DNA from: DASTFY01 sp963813375
Lineage (GTDB): Bacteria; Actinomycetota; Acidimicrobiia; Acidimicrobiales; Ilumatobacteraceae
Length of the DNA stretch: 64,000 bases
Direction: 5' to 3'
Assembly: GCA_963813375.1 (NCBI GenBank)
Contig: CAWEYT010000016.1
Coordinates: 62,001-126,000 of the forward strand
Each line of letters opens with the position of its first letter. Position 1 is the first letter of the stretch. The notes beneath the pieces were generated by a model. The model saw only the letters and a program-made list of their open reading frames with translations, searched no databases and was not told where the DNA came from. Of the stretch, positions 8,474 to 18,164 are shown piece after piece. Both the position numbers and the translations under genes were made by a program.

Positions 8474-10181
8474 ATGGCCGAGTCCGCTCCGTCGATCGCC
8501 GACGTCACCGCCGCCCTGACCGCACCCGGGCAGCTCTTCGAGATGGAGGAGGTGGTGATCGAGGGCCGTCCGACCCGGACGTGGAAGAACGCCCCTCCTT
8601 CGCTCCGGGCCGTGCTGGACGGCAGCCGGGCCCATGGCGCGGCTGACTTCCTCGTCTACGAGGACGACCACCTGAGCTTCGAGGAGCACTTCGGCGCCGC
8701 GGCCACCCTCGCCCACCGGTTGGTCGACGAGTACGGCGTGCGTCCTGGCGACCGGGTGGCCATCGCCATGCGCAACTTCCCCGAGTGGTCGATCGCGTTC
8801 TGGGCCGCAGCGTCGATCAACGCCGTCGTCGTACCACTCAACGCCTGGTGGACGGCGCCGGAGCTGGAGTACGGCCTGGCCGATTCCGGCTCGGTCGTGC
8901 TGTTCTGCGACGGCGAGCGGGCCGAGCGCTTGGCCGGCCACCTGCCGGGTCTCGACGCGCTCCGTGCCACGATCGTCGCCAAGGTCGATCCCGGCGGCGC
9001 GCTGCCTCCGGGCGCGGTCACCTTCGAGGACGCAATGGGCGAGGTGGATACCGCGGCTGAGCTGCCGGACGTCGCCATCGATCCGGAGGACGACGCCACG
9101 ATCTTCTACACGTCGGGCACGACGGGACGGCCGAAGGGCGCCCTCGGCACCCAGCGCAACATCTGCACCAACCTCCTGTCGCTGGTCTACGCCCAGGCCC
9201 GCGGTGCTGCCCGGGCCCGACCCGCCGGCGGCCGCCGCCGGCCTCGCCCGGTCCCAACGTCTACCTGCTGTCGGTGCCGTTCTTCCACGCCACGGGCTGC
9301 CATTCGATCCTTGTCCCCAACGTGGCCTTCGGCGGGAAGATCGTCATCATGCGCAAGTGGGACGCCGGCCGGGCGCTGGAGCTGATCGAGCGCGAGCGGG
9401 TGACGACGTTCGGCGGCGTTCCCGCCATGGTGTGGCAGGTCCTCGAGCACCCCGACTTCGCCACCAGGGACATCTCGTCGGTGCGGTCGATCGGGTACGG
9501 CGGCGCGCCCGCCGCGCCCGAGCTGGTCCGCCGCATCGAGGCGATGTTCCCCGGCCGGTCGCCGAGCAACGGCTACGGGCTGACCGAGACGAGCTCGGTG
9601 ACCACGTTGAACGTCGGAGCCGACTACCTGCGCAAGCCGGACTCTGTCGGCGTGCCCGTCCCGGTCGTGGACGTCAAGGTCGTCGACCCCCTCGGCGAGC
9701 CGCTGCCGTGGGCGACGTCGGCGAGCTGTGGATCAAGGGCCCCAACGTGGTGAAGGGCTACTGGGCCAAGCCGGAGGCGACGGCGGAGACGTTCACCGAC
9801 GGCTGGCTGCACTCCGGCGACGTGGCCCGGGTGGACGACGAGGGCTTCGTGTTCATCGTCGACCGCGCCAAGGACATGGTGATCCGAGGTGGTGAGAACG
9901 TCTATTGCGTCGAGGTCGAGGCGGCGCTGTTCGAGCACCCGGCCGTCACCGACGCCGCCGTGATCGGCATCCCGCACCACGTGCTCGGCGAGGAGGTCGG
10001 CGCGGTCGTCCACCTCGCGCCGGGTCTGACCGCCAGCGAGGCGGAGCTGCAGGGGTGGGTCGGCGAGCGGCTGGCCGCGTTCAAGGTGCCGGTGCGCATC
10101 TGGTTCTTCGAGGATCCGCTGCCGCGCAACGCCAACGGCAAGATCATGAAGCGGGAGCTCAAGGCCGACCTCCTCGGCTAG
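8474..10181 (+). CDS. Acyl-CoA synthetase / AMP-forming ligase (three frame breaks)
   Basis: About 569 residues of the ANL superfamily. The P-loop YTSGTTGRPKGAL lies near residue 210, the A5 motif NGYGLTETSS near 365, the GELWIKG and W-HSGD segments near 420-450, and C-terminal NGKIMKREL carries the catalytic Lys. It activates a carboxylic acid to acyl-AMP and then acyl-CoA. Frame breaks lie near 9203, 9237 (each +1) and 9707 (+2); every motif is intact on either side, so the enzyme is probably whole in the organism. It is divergent from the P450, which suggests a shared regulatory region of only 31 bases. Confidence 0.88.
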
Positions 10182-10230
10182 CGGGAGCGCCGCGGTGGAT
10201 GTCCGACGGGAACAGTCACTCCGACGAAAT

Positions 10231-10248
10231 CGTCAAGTTGCCTTGACG
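10231..10248. promoter_or_regulatory. 7-bp stem-loop downstream of the acyl-CoA synthetase
   Basis: CGTCAAG-TTGC-CTTGACG is a perfect inverted repeat 50 bases after the synthetase stop. It may end that transcript or serve as an operator for the following phoD-like gene. There is no T tract, so its role is open. Confidence 0.45.
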
Positions 10249-10250
10249 CC

Positions 10251-10272
10251 GTCGATTCGCCGTCGATTCGCC
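10251..10272 (+). repeat. Tandem 11-bp repeat GTCGATTCGCC upstream of phoD
   Basis: Two perfect copies of GTCGATTCGCC in tandem, followed by a partial third (GTCGCC). The core GTCGATTCG recurs in inverted orientation at 10349-10357 (CGAATCGAC), with a related partial site at 10360-10367. An 11-bp period is also that of actinobacterial PhoP boxes, but the sequence does not match their GTTCACC consensus. Confidence 0.6.
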
Positions 10273-10293
10273 GTCGCCGAACTGCGACGAGAT

Positions 10294-10311
10294 CGCGCCG
10301 AGAACGGCGCG
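10294..10311. terminator. 7-bp stem-loop CGCGCCG-AGAA-CGGCGCG
   Basis: Perfect 7-bp stem with a 4-base loop in the intergenic region between the synthetase and phoD. It could terminate transcription of the synthetase or form in the phoD leader. Confidence 0.45.
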
Positions 10312-10348
10312 TTCTGGTCACACTTCCCGTGGCGGACGCCCTCCCCAC

Positions 10349-10367
10349 CGAATCGACATCGAATCGG
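10349..10367 (-). promoter_or_regulatory. Inverted copies of the GTCGATTCG motif before phoD
   Basis: CGAATCGAC at 10349-10357 is the exact reverse complement of the motif repeated at 10251-10272, and CGAATCGG at 10360-10367 is a near copy. The pair lies about 60 bases before the phoD start, a usual place for a regulator site. Confidence 0.45.
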
Positions 10368-10422
10368 TAGCGAACGTCGGCCGCGCCGCCACCGCAGCCG
10401 GTCCCGCCCGCGCCAGGATGGC

Positions 10423-12082
10423 GTGGTGCACCCGATCAGCCGGCGGAGCTTCCTGGCCAGCGGCGGCGCGCTGCTCGCCGGCGGGGTCCTCGCCGCCTGC
10501 CGGGACGGCGGCGGTTCGGCACAACCCACCGGGCCGACGGCACAGCCCTCGGATCCGACCACGAGCACGGCGACGACGAGCGCCGCCGCGACGACCAGCA
10601 CCACATCGATCCCTGAGCTCTCCGGCGACCCGTTCACGCTCGGGGTGGCGTCGGGCGACCCCCTCGAGGATGGCGTCATCCTCTGGACCCGCCTCGCTCC
10701 GGAGCCGCTGGCCGCCGGCGGGACCGGAGGCATGCCCGCCGAGGAGGTGCCCGTCTCATGGGAGGTGGCAGGCGACGAGGCCTTCACCGCCGTCGTGGCC
10801 TCGGGCTCGGCCACGGCCGGTCCGGATCACGCCCACAGCGTGCACGTCGACGCCACAGGACTCGAGCCGTCGACGACCTACTGGTACCGCTTCGTCGTCG
10901 GTCCGTACACCAGCCCGATCGGCCGCACCCGCACCATGCCCGCCGAGAGCGACACCGACGCCTCGCTGACCCTCGGCCACGCCTCCTGCCAGCACTACGA
11001 GACCGGCCTCTACGCCGCGCATCGGGACATCGCTTCCGCCGGGCTCGACGCCCTCGTGTGGCTGGGCGACTACATCTACGAGGGAGCGGCCAGAGCCGTC
11101 GGCGAAGGCGAGGGCGCCGTGGTCCGCAGCCACGACGGGCCGGAGCCCACCGACCTGCCCGGCTACCGCAACCGGTACGCGCTGTACCGCGGCGATCCCG
11201 ACCTGCAGGCCGCGCACGCGTCCACCCCGTGGTTCGTGATCTGGGACGACCATGAGGTCGAGAACGACTACGCCGGCGACGTCAGCCAGGACGTGGGTGT
11301 GGCGCCCGACGGGTTCCGGCTCCGCCGGGCCGCGGCGTACCAGGCCTGGTGGGAGCACCAACCCGTTCGTCTCCCCCCGCCCGACGGCGCCGACTACGAG
11401 ATGCGGCGCCAGTTCGCCCTCGGCGCGCTGGGCACGCTGTTCCTCCTCGACGGCCGCCAGCACCGCACCGACCAGGCCTGCGGGGACGTCAAGCTCTCGC
11501 TGGAGCCACCCTGCCCCGAGACGTTCGATCCCGTCCGCACGATGCTCGGCGCCGAGCAGGAGCAGTGGCTCCTCGACGGGCTGGCTGGCAGTCGTTCCAC
11601 CTGGAACATCCTTGGCAACCAGACCGTCCTGGGCGATCTCACCCTCGCCGGGGCCGTGCTCAACTACGACCAGTGGGACGGCTATCCGGCCGCCCGCCAG
11701 CGCCTCCTCGACGCGGTCGACCAAGAGCGGGATCGCCAACGTGGTGACATTGACGGGCGACATCCACGCCGCCGGCGTGGCCGATCTGACGGTGGAGGAC
11801 GAGAACGGCCGCCGGGCGGTCGCCACGGAGTTCGTGACCTCGTCCGTTTCGTCGATGAGCAACCTGCCGGTCGGAGCCGAGGCGATCCTGGCCCAGTTCC
11901 CCGACGTCCGGTTCGCGGACGGCACGAGGCGGGGCTGGGTCCGCAGCACCATCACCGAGGACGCGTGGGAGGCGGAGTACCGGGCCGTGGAGAACATCGC
12001 CGACGCCGGCTCCGCCATCACGGTCGCGGCCCGCTTCCGCGTCGACGCCGGCACGGCCGGGGCCCGCCGCCTCGACCGCTGA
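10423..12082 (+). CDS. phoD: PhoD-like alkaline phosphatase / phosphodiesterase, Tat lipoprotein (one frame break)
   Basis: About 553 residues. The GTG start (10423 or 10426) is followed by SRRSFLAS, a twin-arginine motif, a hydrophobic stretch and an LAAC lipobox, so it is exported by Tat and lipid-anchored. A Thr/Ser-rich linker precedes the N-terminal PhoD domain (GVASGDPL, VILWTRL) and the metallophosphatase core: WLGDYIYEG, WDDHEVENDY, GNQTVLGD and LTGDIHAAG. It releases phosphate from phosphodiesters or monoesters using Ca/Fe. The frame shifts +1 near 11732, just before the LTGDIH motif; removing one base joins the halves. The upstream 240 bases hold repeated motifs that may mediate phosphate control. 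Confidence 0.88.
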
Positions 12083-12135
12083 AGCCGGCCAGCCGACCTC
12101 GACGGCCGACGGCCGGGGCGTGGCAGCCTGCGGTG

Positions 12136-12708
12136 ATGACCGGCACCGCGGCGACGCCTCCCGATCCGTACTCGGTGATCCCGGGCCGGCCGGCCTGGTG
12201 GAGCCGCAAGCACATCCGGCCTTTCCAGGTGGACCCGGACGAGGTCGACCGCATCATCCGGGACGCCGAGATGGCGGCGGTGTCGTGGGTGACGGCCATG
12301 TCCGAGCCCGTGACCGCGCTGCTCAACTACCTCTTCATCGACGACCACATCACGGTGACCAGCACCACCAACCGATCGAAGTACAAGGCCTGGTCGGCCA
12401 ACCCGGCCGCCTGCTTCTGCATCTGGGATCCGGACGACGTCGAGAAGCAACTCACCATCCGGGGCCAGATGGAGATCTTCCGCACGGAGGAGTTCCACCG
12501 GCGCTGGATCGAGGGGCTTGTCCGCAAGCTGTCCCGGCGCGACGACCTGCCCGAGGCGGTGCTCGATCGGCAGTTCCGCATGTTCGACGCCCCGGACCGC
12601 ATGTACATGCGGCTGCACATCAGCCGCGTCGTGAGCTACGACGGCAAGAAGATGCGCCGAGCCGAGAAGGAGGGCATCGACGTGTGGGAGGGCGTCACGC
12701 CGGACTAG
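12136..12708 (+). CDS. Pyridoxamine 5'-phosphate oxidase-like FMN/F420 split-barrel protein
   Basis: 190 residues. The central segment with ITVTSTTNRSKYKAW, then CFCIWD and LTIRGQMEIF, fits the flavin-binding split barrel of the PPOX family, where the Arg/Lys residues contact the cofactor phosphate. Members use FMN or F420; which one cannot be told here. The substrate is unknown. The start is the ATG at 12136. Its TAG stop shares a CTAG with the stop of the convergent LivF gene, giving a 4-base tail-to-tail overlap. Confidence 0.65.
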   Translation: MTGTAATPPDPYSVIPGRPAWWSRKHIRPFQVDPDEVDRIIRDAEMAAVSWVTAMSEPVTALLNYLFIDDHITVTSTTNRSKYKAWSANPAACFCIWDPDDVEKQLTIRGQMEIFRTEEFHRRWIEGLVRKLSRRDDLPEAVLDRQFRMFDAPDRMYMRLHISRVVSYDGKKMRRAEKEGIDVWEGVTPD

Positions 12709-13536
12709 GCAGGACGAGGTGGAGGCAACGGCTGGCCGGCCGGGGGCGGGCGCTCGTCACCCTCCGTCGCGCTGGCCGGCGATCCGGACGCGGCCTCGAG
12801 CTCCTCCTGCTCCTCCTCGGCGGCCGCGATCTCCGACTGGCCGAGGTAGCTGGACTCCAGTAGGTGCCGGTTGGCCGACAGATCGGCCGCCGAGCCCTCC
12901 AGCGCCAGGTTCCCGTGGGACAGCACGTAGGCGCGGTCGGCCACCTCCAGCGCCAGGTGGACGTGCTGCTCCACGACCAGCACCCCGGCGCCCGTCGAGT
13001 CCGCGATCGAGCGCAGCACCGGCAGCAGCCGCTCCACGATGATCGGTGCGAGGCCGAGGCTCATCTCGTCCACCATCAGGAGCCGGGGCCGCACGGTGAG
13101 CGCCCGCCCCATGGCCAGCATCTGCTGCTCGCCGCCCGACAGCAGCCCGGCCCGGCGCGACAGGATGGGCTCGAGGGCCGGGAAGTACTCGAGCGCCTGA
13201 GCGATGTCCGCCGATCCCTTGGCGGCGCCCAGGCGCAGGTTCTCCTTGACGGTCAACCCGAAGAACAGTGAGCGGTCCTCTGGCACGTGGGCCAGACCGT
13301 CCCGGGCGACCAGGTGGGGTCGGCGCCCCTTCACCGACTTCCCGAAGAGGCGGATGTCCCCGTCGATGATCGGCAGCAGCGCCGGAGGTCGTGAGCAGGG
13401 TGGTGGTCTTGCCGGCACCGTTCGGACCGAGCAGCGCCACCACCTCCCCCTCGTCGACGTGGAGGTCCAGGTCCCGCACGACCGGCACGCCGTCGTACCC
13501 CGTCGACAGGCCCTCGATCTCGAGCAGGGCCGGCAT
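12705..13536 (-). CDS. livF: Branched-chain-type ABC transporter ATP-binding protein LivF (one frame break)
   Basis: About 277 residues. Walker A GPNGAGKTTT lies near residue 38, the signature LSGGEQQML near 145, Walker B LLMVDEMSLGL near 165 and the H-loop VVEQHVH near 200. A Glu-rich C-terminal tail extends beyond the usual 235 residues. It is the last gene of the first Liv operon. The frame changes +1 near 13380; deleting one base restores SGLLPIIDGDI, the standard spacing after Walker A. The ATG at 13536 overlaps the LivG stop by one base (TGATG), which indicates translational coupling. Confidence 0.9.
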
Positions 13537-14297
13537 CAGCGTCCACCGTCGTCGTGAGCCGACTGGCCGAGGTAGGCCTCGATCACCCGTGCGTCGCTGC
13601 GGATCTCGCTCGGTGGGCCCTGCGCGATGACGACGCCGAACTCGATCACGTAGATGTAGTCGCACACGGTGAGCACGAGGCCCATGTCGTGGTCGACGAG
13701 CAGGATCGTGATGCCGGCGTCGATGATGCGCCGCAGCCGGGCGCCGAGGGCCTGCGATTCGGCGGTGTCCAGGCCGGCGGCCGGCTCGTCCATGCAGACC
13801 AGCTTCGGCCGAGCGGCCAGCGCACGCGCCGCGCTGACCAACTTGCGCTGACCCTGCGACAGCTCGTTCGGCATCCGGGCCGCCAGGTCGGCGAGGTCGA
13901 GCACGTCGAGGGCGTAGTCCACGCCACCGTGATCCCGCTGCCGGCGCGGGTGCACGAGGTCGGCGAGGAAGCTCCCGGCCGATTGGCGCTCGGCGGCGAC
14001 CTGGAGGTTCTCGGCCACGGTGAGGTCGTCGAAGAGCTCCAGCGACTGCCAGGTCCGCCCCAGGCCGAGTCCGGCCCGCCGGTCGGCCGGCAGGCCCGAG
14101 ATGTCCCGGCCGTCGAGGTTGATGCGGCCGCTCGTCGGGACGAAGCCGGTGATGCCGTCGATGAACGTGGTCTTGCCGGCACCGTTGGGTCCGATGAGGC
14201 CGACCAAGGTGCCGGCCTCGACGACGAGATCGACCTCGTTGACGGCCCGCAGACCGCCGAAGGTGACGGACATCCCCGCGGTGGTGAGGAGCGACAT
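13536..14297 (-). CDS. livG: Branched-chain-type ABC transporter ATP-binding protein LivG
   Basis: 253 residues, no frame break. Walker A GPNGAGKTTF lies near residue 38, a G-R-T-W-Q-SLELF Q-loop near 90, the signature LSQGQRKL near 155, Walker B CMDEPAAGLD near 180 and the LivG-type C-terminus EAYLG. It pairs with LivF to drive the LivHM permease. Start and stop overlap neighbouring genes as TGATG on both sides. The signature reads LSQGQ instead of LSGGQ, a variant that is common in LivG. Confidence 0.92.
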   Translation of the reverse strand: MSLLTTAGMSVTFGGLRAVNEVDLVVEAGTLVGLIGPNGAGKTTFIDGITGFVPTSGRINLDGRDISGLPADRRAGLGLGRTWQSLELFDDLTVAENLQVAAERQSAGSFLADLVHPRRQRDHGGVDYALDVLDLADLAARMPNELSQGQRKLVSAARALAARPKLVCMDEPAAGLDTAESQALGARLRRIIDAGITILLVDHDMGLVLTVCDYIYVIEFGVVIAQGPPSEIRSDARVIEAYLGQSAHDDGGR

Positions 14298-16453
14298 CAG
14301 CGGCCTCCCGCGCCCACGGGGACCGGCTCGGATTCGGCTGGCGCCGGCGGTGGCTCGCCGGAGCGCCGCCCGAACAGGTGGCGGATCTGCTTGGCGGCCA
14401 GGCTGAACGCTCCGGCCAGACCCTCTGGGTTGTTGATGGCGTTGAAGATGAGCCCGATGCCGCCGATGAGCGGGATGTACTCGGGGGCCAGGTGGACCCA
14501 CTTCTCGAGCGCGGTGAACGTCACCCCGTTCGGGGCCAGCGTGCCGGCGAGGACCGCGCCCAGCACGCTGGAGATGCCGCCGAGGTAGGCGAAGGCCAGG
14601 AACAGCAGCGAGTTGAGGGCGCCGAAGTACAAGGGCGTGACCGAGCCGAAGCGGTAGCCGGACAGGACGCCGCCGAGGCCGGCGATGAACGCCGACAGGG
14701 CGAACGCGAGCATCTTGGTGCCGGGCACACCGACCCCGGCGGCGGCGGCCGCCCGCTCGTTGCCCCGCACGGTGAGGAAGCGCCGGCCGGTGCCGGAACG
14801 GCGGACGTTGACCACCACGAGCGCCAGGATCACGACGAAGACCAGGCACAGCACGCCGAACCACACGTTCGGCGGGATGTCGTCCGTCCCCTTGATGCCG
14901 AACAGCCGCAGCCTGGTGTTGTTGGGGCCGAAGTCCTTGCCCCCGATCTCGGGCGGCGGCACCGCCAGGGCGCCGGTGGAGCCGGCCAGCTTCGGGTTCT
15001 TGAACACCAGCTCCTCGATGGCCACCGCGGCGGCCAGCGTCACCACGGCCAGGTTCACCCCTCGCACCCGCAGGGCGGGGATGGCGATGGCCAGGCCGAA
15101 CAGCGACGCCACCAGCGCGGCCACGAGCGGTCCGAGCGGGAAGGGCCAGTCGCTGAAGTACTTGGCCAGCGCGAAGCCGGCGGTGCCGGCGATCGCCCCC
15201 TGGGCCAGCGAGATCTGGCCGACGAAGCCGGTCAGCACCACCAGCGACAACGCGATCACGGTGAAGACGAGCGTGTTGATGATGGCCTGGCGCCAGTCGA
15301 AGCCGAGGCCGAACAGCCCGAGCAGCGTGACCGCGACACCGAGGACCGCCAGCGTCGGGACGTGGCGCGGCGGCGGCGCGAAAGGCAGCCGACCGCCGCC
15401 GATGGTGCCTCGCTCGGGCAAGCTCTTCCCGCGGGCGAACATCGCGATGACGATCACGATGAACGGCAGGGACTTCGCCAGGCCGGCCGCCGGGATCGAC
15501 TCGACCGGGAACCAGTTCTTGGCGCTGTAGTAGACGGTCAGGACCTGGAGCATCCCGATGCCGAGGCCGGTCGCCACGGTGATGCCGAACGACGTGAAGC
15601 CGCCGAGGAGCGCCGCTCCCAGAGCCGGGCACGATGAGCAGGGGCACGCTGATCGGGTCGAGCGTGGTGATCGGGCTCACGATGATGCCGAAGAGGCCGA
15701 CGATCACCGTGGCCAGCACCCAGTTGGCGCCGGCGAGGAAGTCGGGGGAGAACCCGAGGACGATGGCACCCTTCTCGTTCTCCGCCGCGGCGCGGGTGGC
15801 CAGCCCGAAGCGGGTGAAGCGGAACAGGGCGTAGAGCAGCACCGCCAGCGCGATGACGAGCGCGGCGAGGATCAGCTGGCTCCGCGGGATGACGATGTCG
15901 CCGATGGGGTTGAGCGCCTTGTCCTCGAGGATCCGCTGCGGCAGCTGCGTGCCCGCCGAAGCGGAGCTGGATGATGGCCTGGAAGACGATGAACAGCCCT
16001 ACCGAGGCGACGACCTTGGCGAGGGATGGGGCGAAGCGCAGCGGGCGGAAGACGAGGAAGTGCAGGAGCAGCCCGACGATCGCCGCGTACACGACGGAGA
16101 TGACCAGCGCCGAGAGGAACCGCTGCTGCTCACCGGGCAGGTCGATGAAGGTCGGCCAGTCGGGAAGGTCGAGCCAGTCGGCCTTCTCGCGGGACGAGTT
16201 GACCACGCCTTCGATGAGCGCGAGGGGATTGGGCAGAGGGCGGGACGACGATGCGACCGTTCGTGCGCAGCTCGTGGAACACGTAGCCGATGAAGATCGC
16301 CACCGCGCCCTTCGAGAAGTCGACCACGCCCGAGCCCCGGTAGGTGAGGACCACGCCGACGGCGATGCCGGCGATGAGCGACCCCGTGCCCAGCCCCAGC
16401 GCCATCTGGCTGACGAGCACGGTGTCCGTGAGCAGCCGCAGGACGACGAGCAC
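14297..16453 (-). CDS. Fused LivH-LivM branched-chain-type ABC permease (three frame breaks)
   Basis: About 718 residues. The N-terminal half is LivH-like (GVVLTYRGSGVVDFSKGA, FGLATRAAAEN); the C-terminal half is LivM-like (TGFVGQISLAQGA, RGVNLAVVTLA, RGNERAAAAAGV). Each half has about eight hydrophobic segments. No stop, start or Shine-Dalgarno separates the halves once frames are joined, so one polypeptide is inferred. Breaks lie near 16245, 15955 and 15620, all +1. GTG at 16453 is the first standard start, but the frame stays open to an ATC at 16504 with GGAGG 5 bases before it. The protein forms the inner-membrane channel for the solute bound by the adjacent receptor. Confidence 0.85.
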
Positions 16454-16501
16454 GGCGGCGACGGCACCGACGACCAGCCAGACGGTGCGAGCGCGAGTCC
16501 T

Positions 16502-16514
16502 GATGGTGTCCTCC
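16502..16514 (-). promoter_or_regulatory. Shine-Dalgarno with a non-standard ATC start position for the LivH-LivM gene
   Basis: On the minus strand GGAGG (16510-16514) is followed after 5 bases by ATC (16502-16504), in frame with the permease. This is the best ribosome site in the region, but the codon is ATC. Either translation starts there, or an ATG was misread, or the GTG at 16453 is used. Confidence 0.4.
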
Positions 16515-16557
16515 GTCCCTCGAAGCTCCAGGAACCTGCTGTTCTGCGCCTCGTGCG

Positions 16558-16593
16558 GACGGAGGGGGAGGGAGCGGGTCCTCCCCCTCCGTC
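16558..16593 (-). terminator. Perfect 14-bp stem-loop between the receptor gene and the permease gene
   Basis: GACGGAGGGGGAGG at 16558-16571 pairs exactly with CCTCCCCCTCCGTC at 16580-16593 across an 8-base loop. It lies 13 bases after the receptor stop and before the permease start on the same strand. Such hairpins usually attenuate downstream genes and protect the receptor mRNA, giving excess receptor over permease. Confidence 0.75.
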
Positions 16594-16605
16594 ACGCGAC
16601 CAGTG

Positions 16606-18023
16606 TCAGCCCGTCGTCTGGGCCGACGGGTCGATCGGCTTGCCGTTGAAGCCGTCGGCGATCGACACCCACTCACCGTCCTTGTACTGCTGGATGCTCA
16701 TCTGGGTGCCGCAGAGCGACGGGAACAGCGGGTTCTTGCCGCAGGCCATGGGCCCCACGACGCCGTACATCGGCCCCGTGAACGCCAGGGCGGCCTGGCG
16801 CATGGCGTCCGGTGTCACGTTGTCCGGCCCGATCTCGTTCATGAACTTCACGAGCGTGAGCGCGTTGCCGTACGTCGGCCCGGCGAAGCCGGTGTACTCG
16901 ATGTTCTCGATGCCGTTGGCCTCGCCGTAGTCCTCGACCACGGACAGGTAGGCGTCGATCTCCGGGTTGCCCGGGATGAAGTAGCCGTAGCCGTAGCCGC
17001 CGAAGTACCAGCCGTCCGGCACGTCACCACCCTCACCGGTCTGGGCGAGGTGCTCGGTCATCGGGGTGCCGAAGCACAGTCCGGTCGTCACGACCGGGGT
17101 GGTGATGCCGAGCTGCTTCAAGGCGTCGTACGTGCCGATGCAGCCCTGGATGGTCACCAGCGGGATGAACACGCCAGCGTCCTGCGGCTCCGGCGGCCTG
17201 GATGGCCGGTGCGAAGTCCTGCGGGCCGGCGGTGTCGGGGATCGGCACACCCGTGACGGCCACGCCGTTGGCCTCGAGGATCGGCTTGGTCAGGAGGTTG
17301 TACGCGGCCTGTCCGGCGGCGTTGTCCGAGTAGACGACGGCGGCCTTCTCGGGCTTGCCCCCCGGGAGCATGGTCGAGGCGTAGATGGCCATGCCCTGGA
17401 TGACGCCGGGCGAGCCGGGCGTGAAGGCGAACGCGTCCTTGGCCAGGAAGTCGGGCGTCGTCACGGGGTTGCCGATGAACACCGGCTTCTGACCGGCCAG
17501 CGTGTCGTAGAGCGGCTGGTTGCCGAGGACCAGCGTGCCGGTCAGCACGTACTGGACGTTCTCGTCGGCCAGCATCTCCTGGGCGCACTTCTGGCCGTCC
17601 TCCTCCTTCTGGACGACGCACTTCTTGATCTCGACCGGGCGACCCTGGACGCCACCGAGCGTCGAGTTGATGTAGTCGACCGCGGCCTCGAGACCGACGG
17701 TGTTCTCCGGGAACGCGGGCGTGGCGCCCTCCTGGTTCACGTACCCGATCACGACGGGATCTCCCGATGCCTCCGAGGCCTCTGCGGCCCCGACGTAGTC
17801 GAGCCCGACCTGGTCGCGCTCGGCGTTGTCGCCGCCGGGCGCCGCGCTCGTCGTCGTCTCCTCGTCGGCCGGTGCCTCGGTCGTCGCCGGCGCGGCCGTG
17901 GTCTCCTCGGCCGGAGCGGCGGTGGTGTCGGCCGCAGTCGCCGCCGCCACTGTCCTCCGAGCACGCTGCCACCACGAGGCCGAGCGCGCATGCGACGGCC
18001 GCGAGCCTGAAGGTCCTTGTCAC
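16606..18023 (-). CDS. Branched-chain-type ABC transporter substrate-binding lipoprotein (two frame breaks)
   Basis: About 472 residues. GTG at 18023 begins MTRTFRLAAV and a hydrophobic signal ending in the lipobox VAAC, then an Ala/Thr/Pro/Glu linker of about 45 residues. The mature domain is a type I periplasmic-binding fold (GYVNQEGATPAFPE, VFIGNP, AAVVYSDNAAGQAAY). Frame breaks (+1) lie near 17945 in the linker and near 17190 (joint ..AAGAQDAGVF..). A Shine-Dalgarno-like GGGGGGA precedes the start. The ligand could be an amino acid, a short amide or an aromatic acid; the fold does not say. It is the first gene of operon 1. Confidence 0.88.
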
Positions 18024-18100
18024 CGTTGGGTCCCCCCTTGTCGATCGATGGCCCCGAACCGGCATGCTCGCCGGACCCCGGCGGCGGCCAGTCCCCTCGG

Positions 18101-18130
18101 ATTCAATCAGTCAGTCAATATGTCCGTCAA
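18101..18130 (-). promoter_or_regulatory. Candidate promoter of the first Liv operon
   Basis: On the minus strand TTGACG (18125-18130) and TTGAAT (18101-18106) are separated by 18 bases, in an AT-rich patch about 80 bases before the receptor GTG. The -35 box is strong and the -10 box matches at four of six positions. Confidence 0.45.
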
Positions 18131-18164
18131 CGCCGGGACGCGGCGGCCTCCACGGATGCCCCCA

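Noticed and set aside
10251..10272. PhoP (Pho) box upstream of phoD
   Set aside because: The 11-bp period fits, but the units do not match the GTTCACC core used in actinobacteria; reported only as a repeated motif.
12705..12708. CTAG shared by two convergent stops as a special signal
   Set aside because: CTAG reads as a stop on both strands, so a 4-base convergent overlap needs no special explanation.
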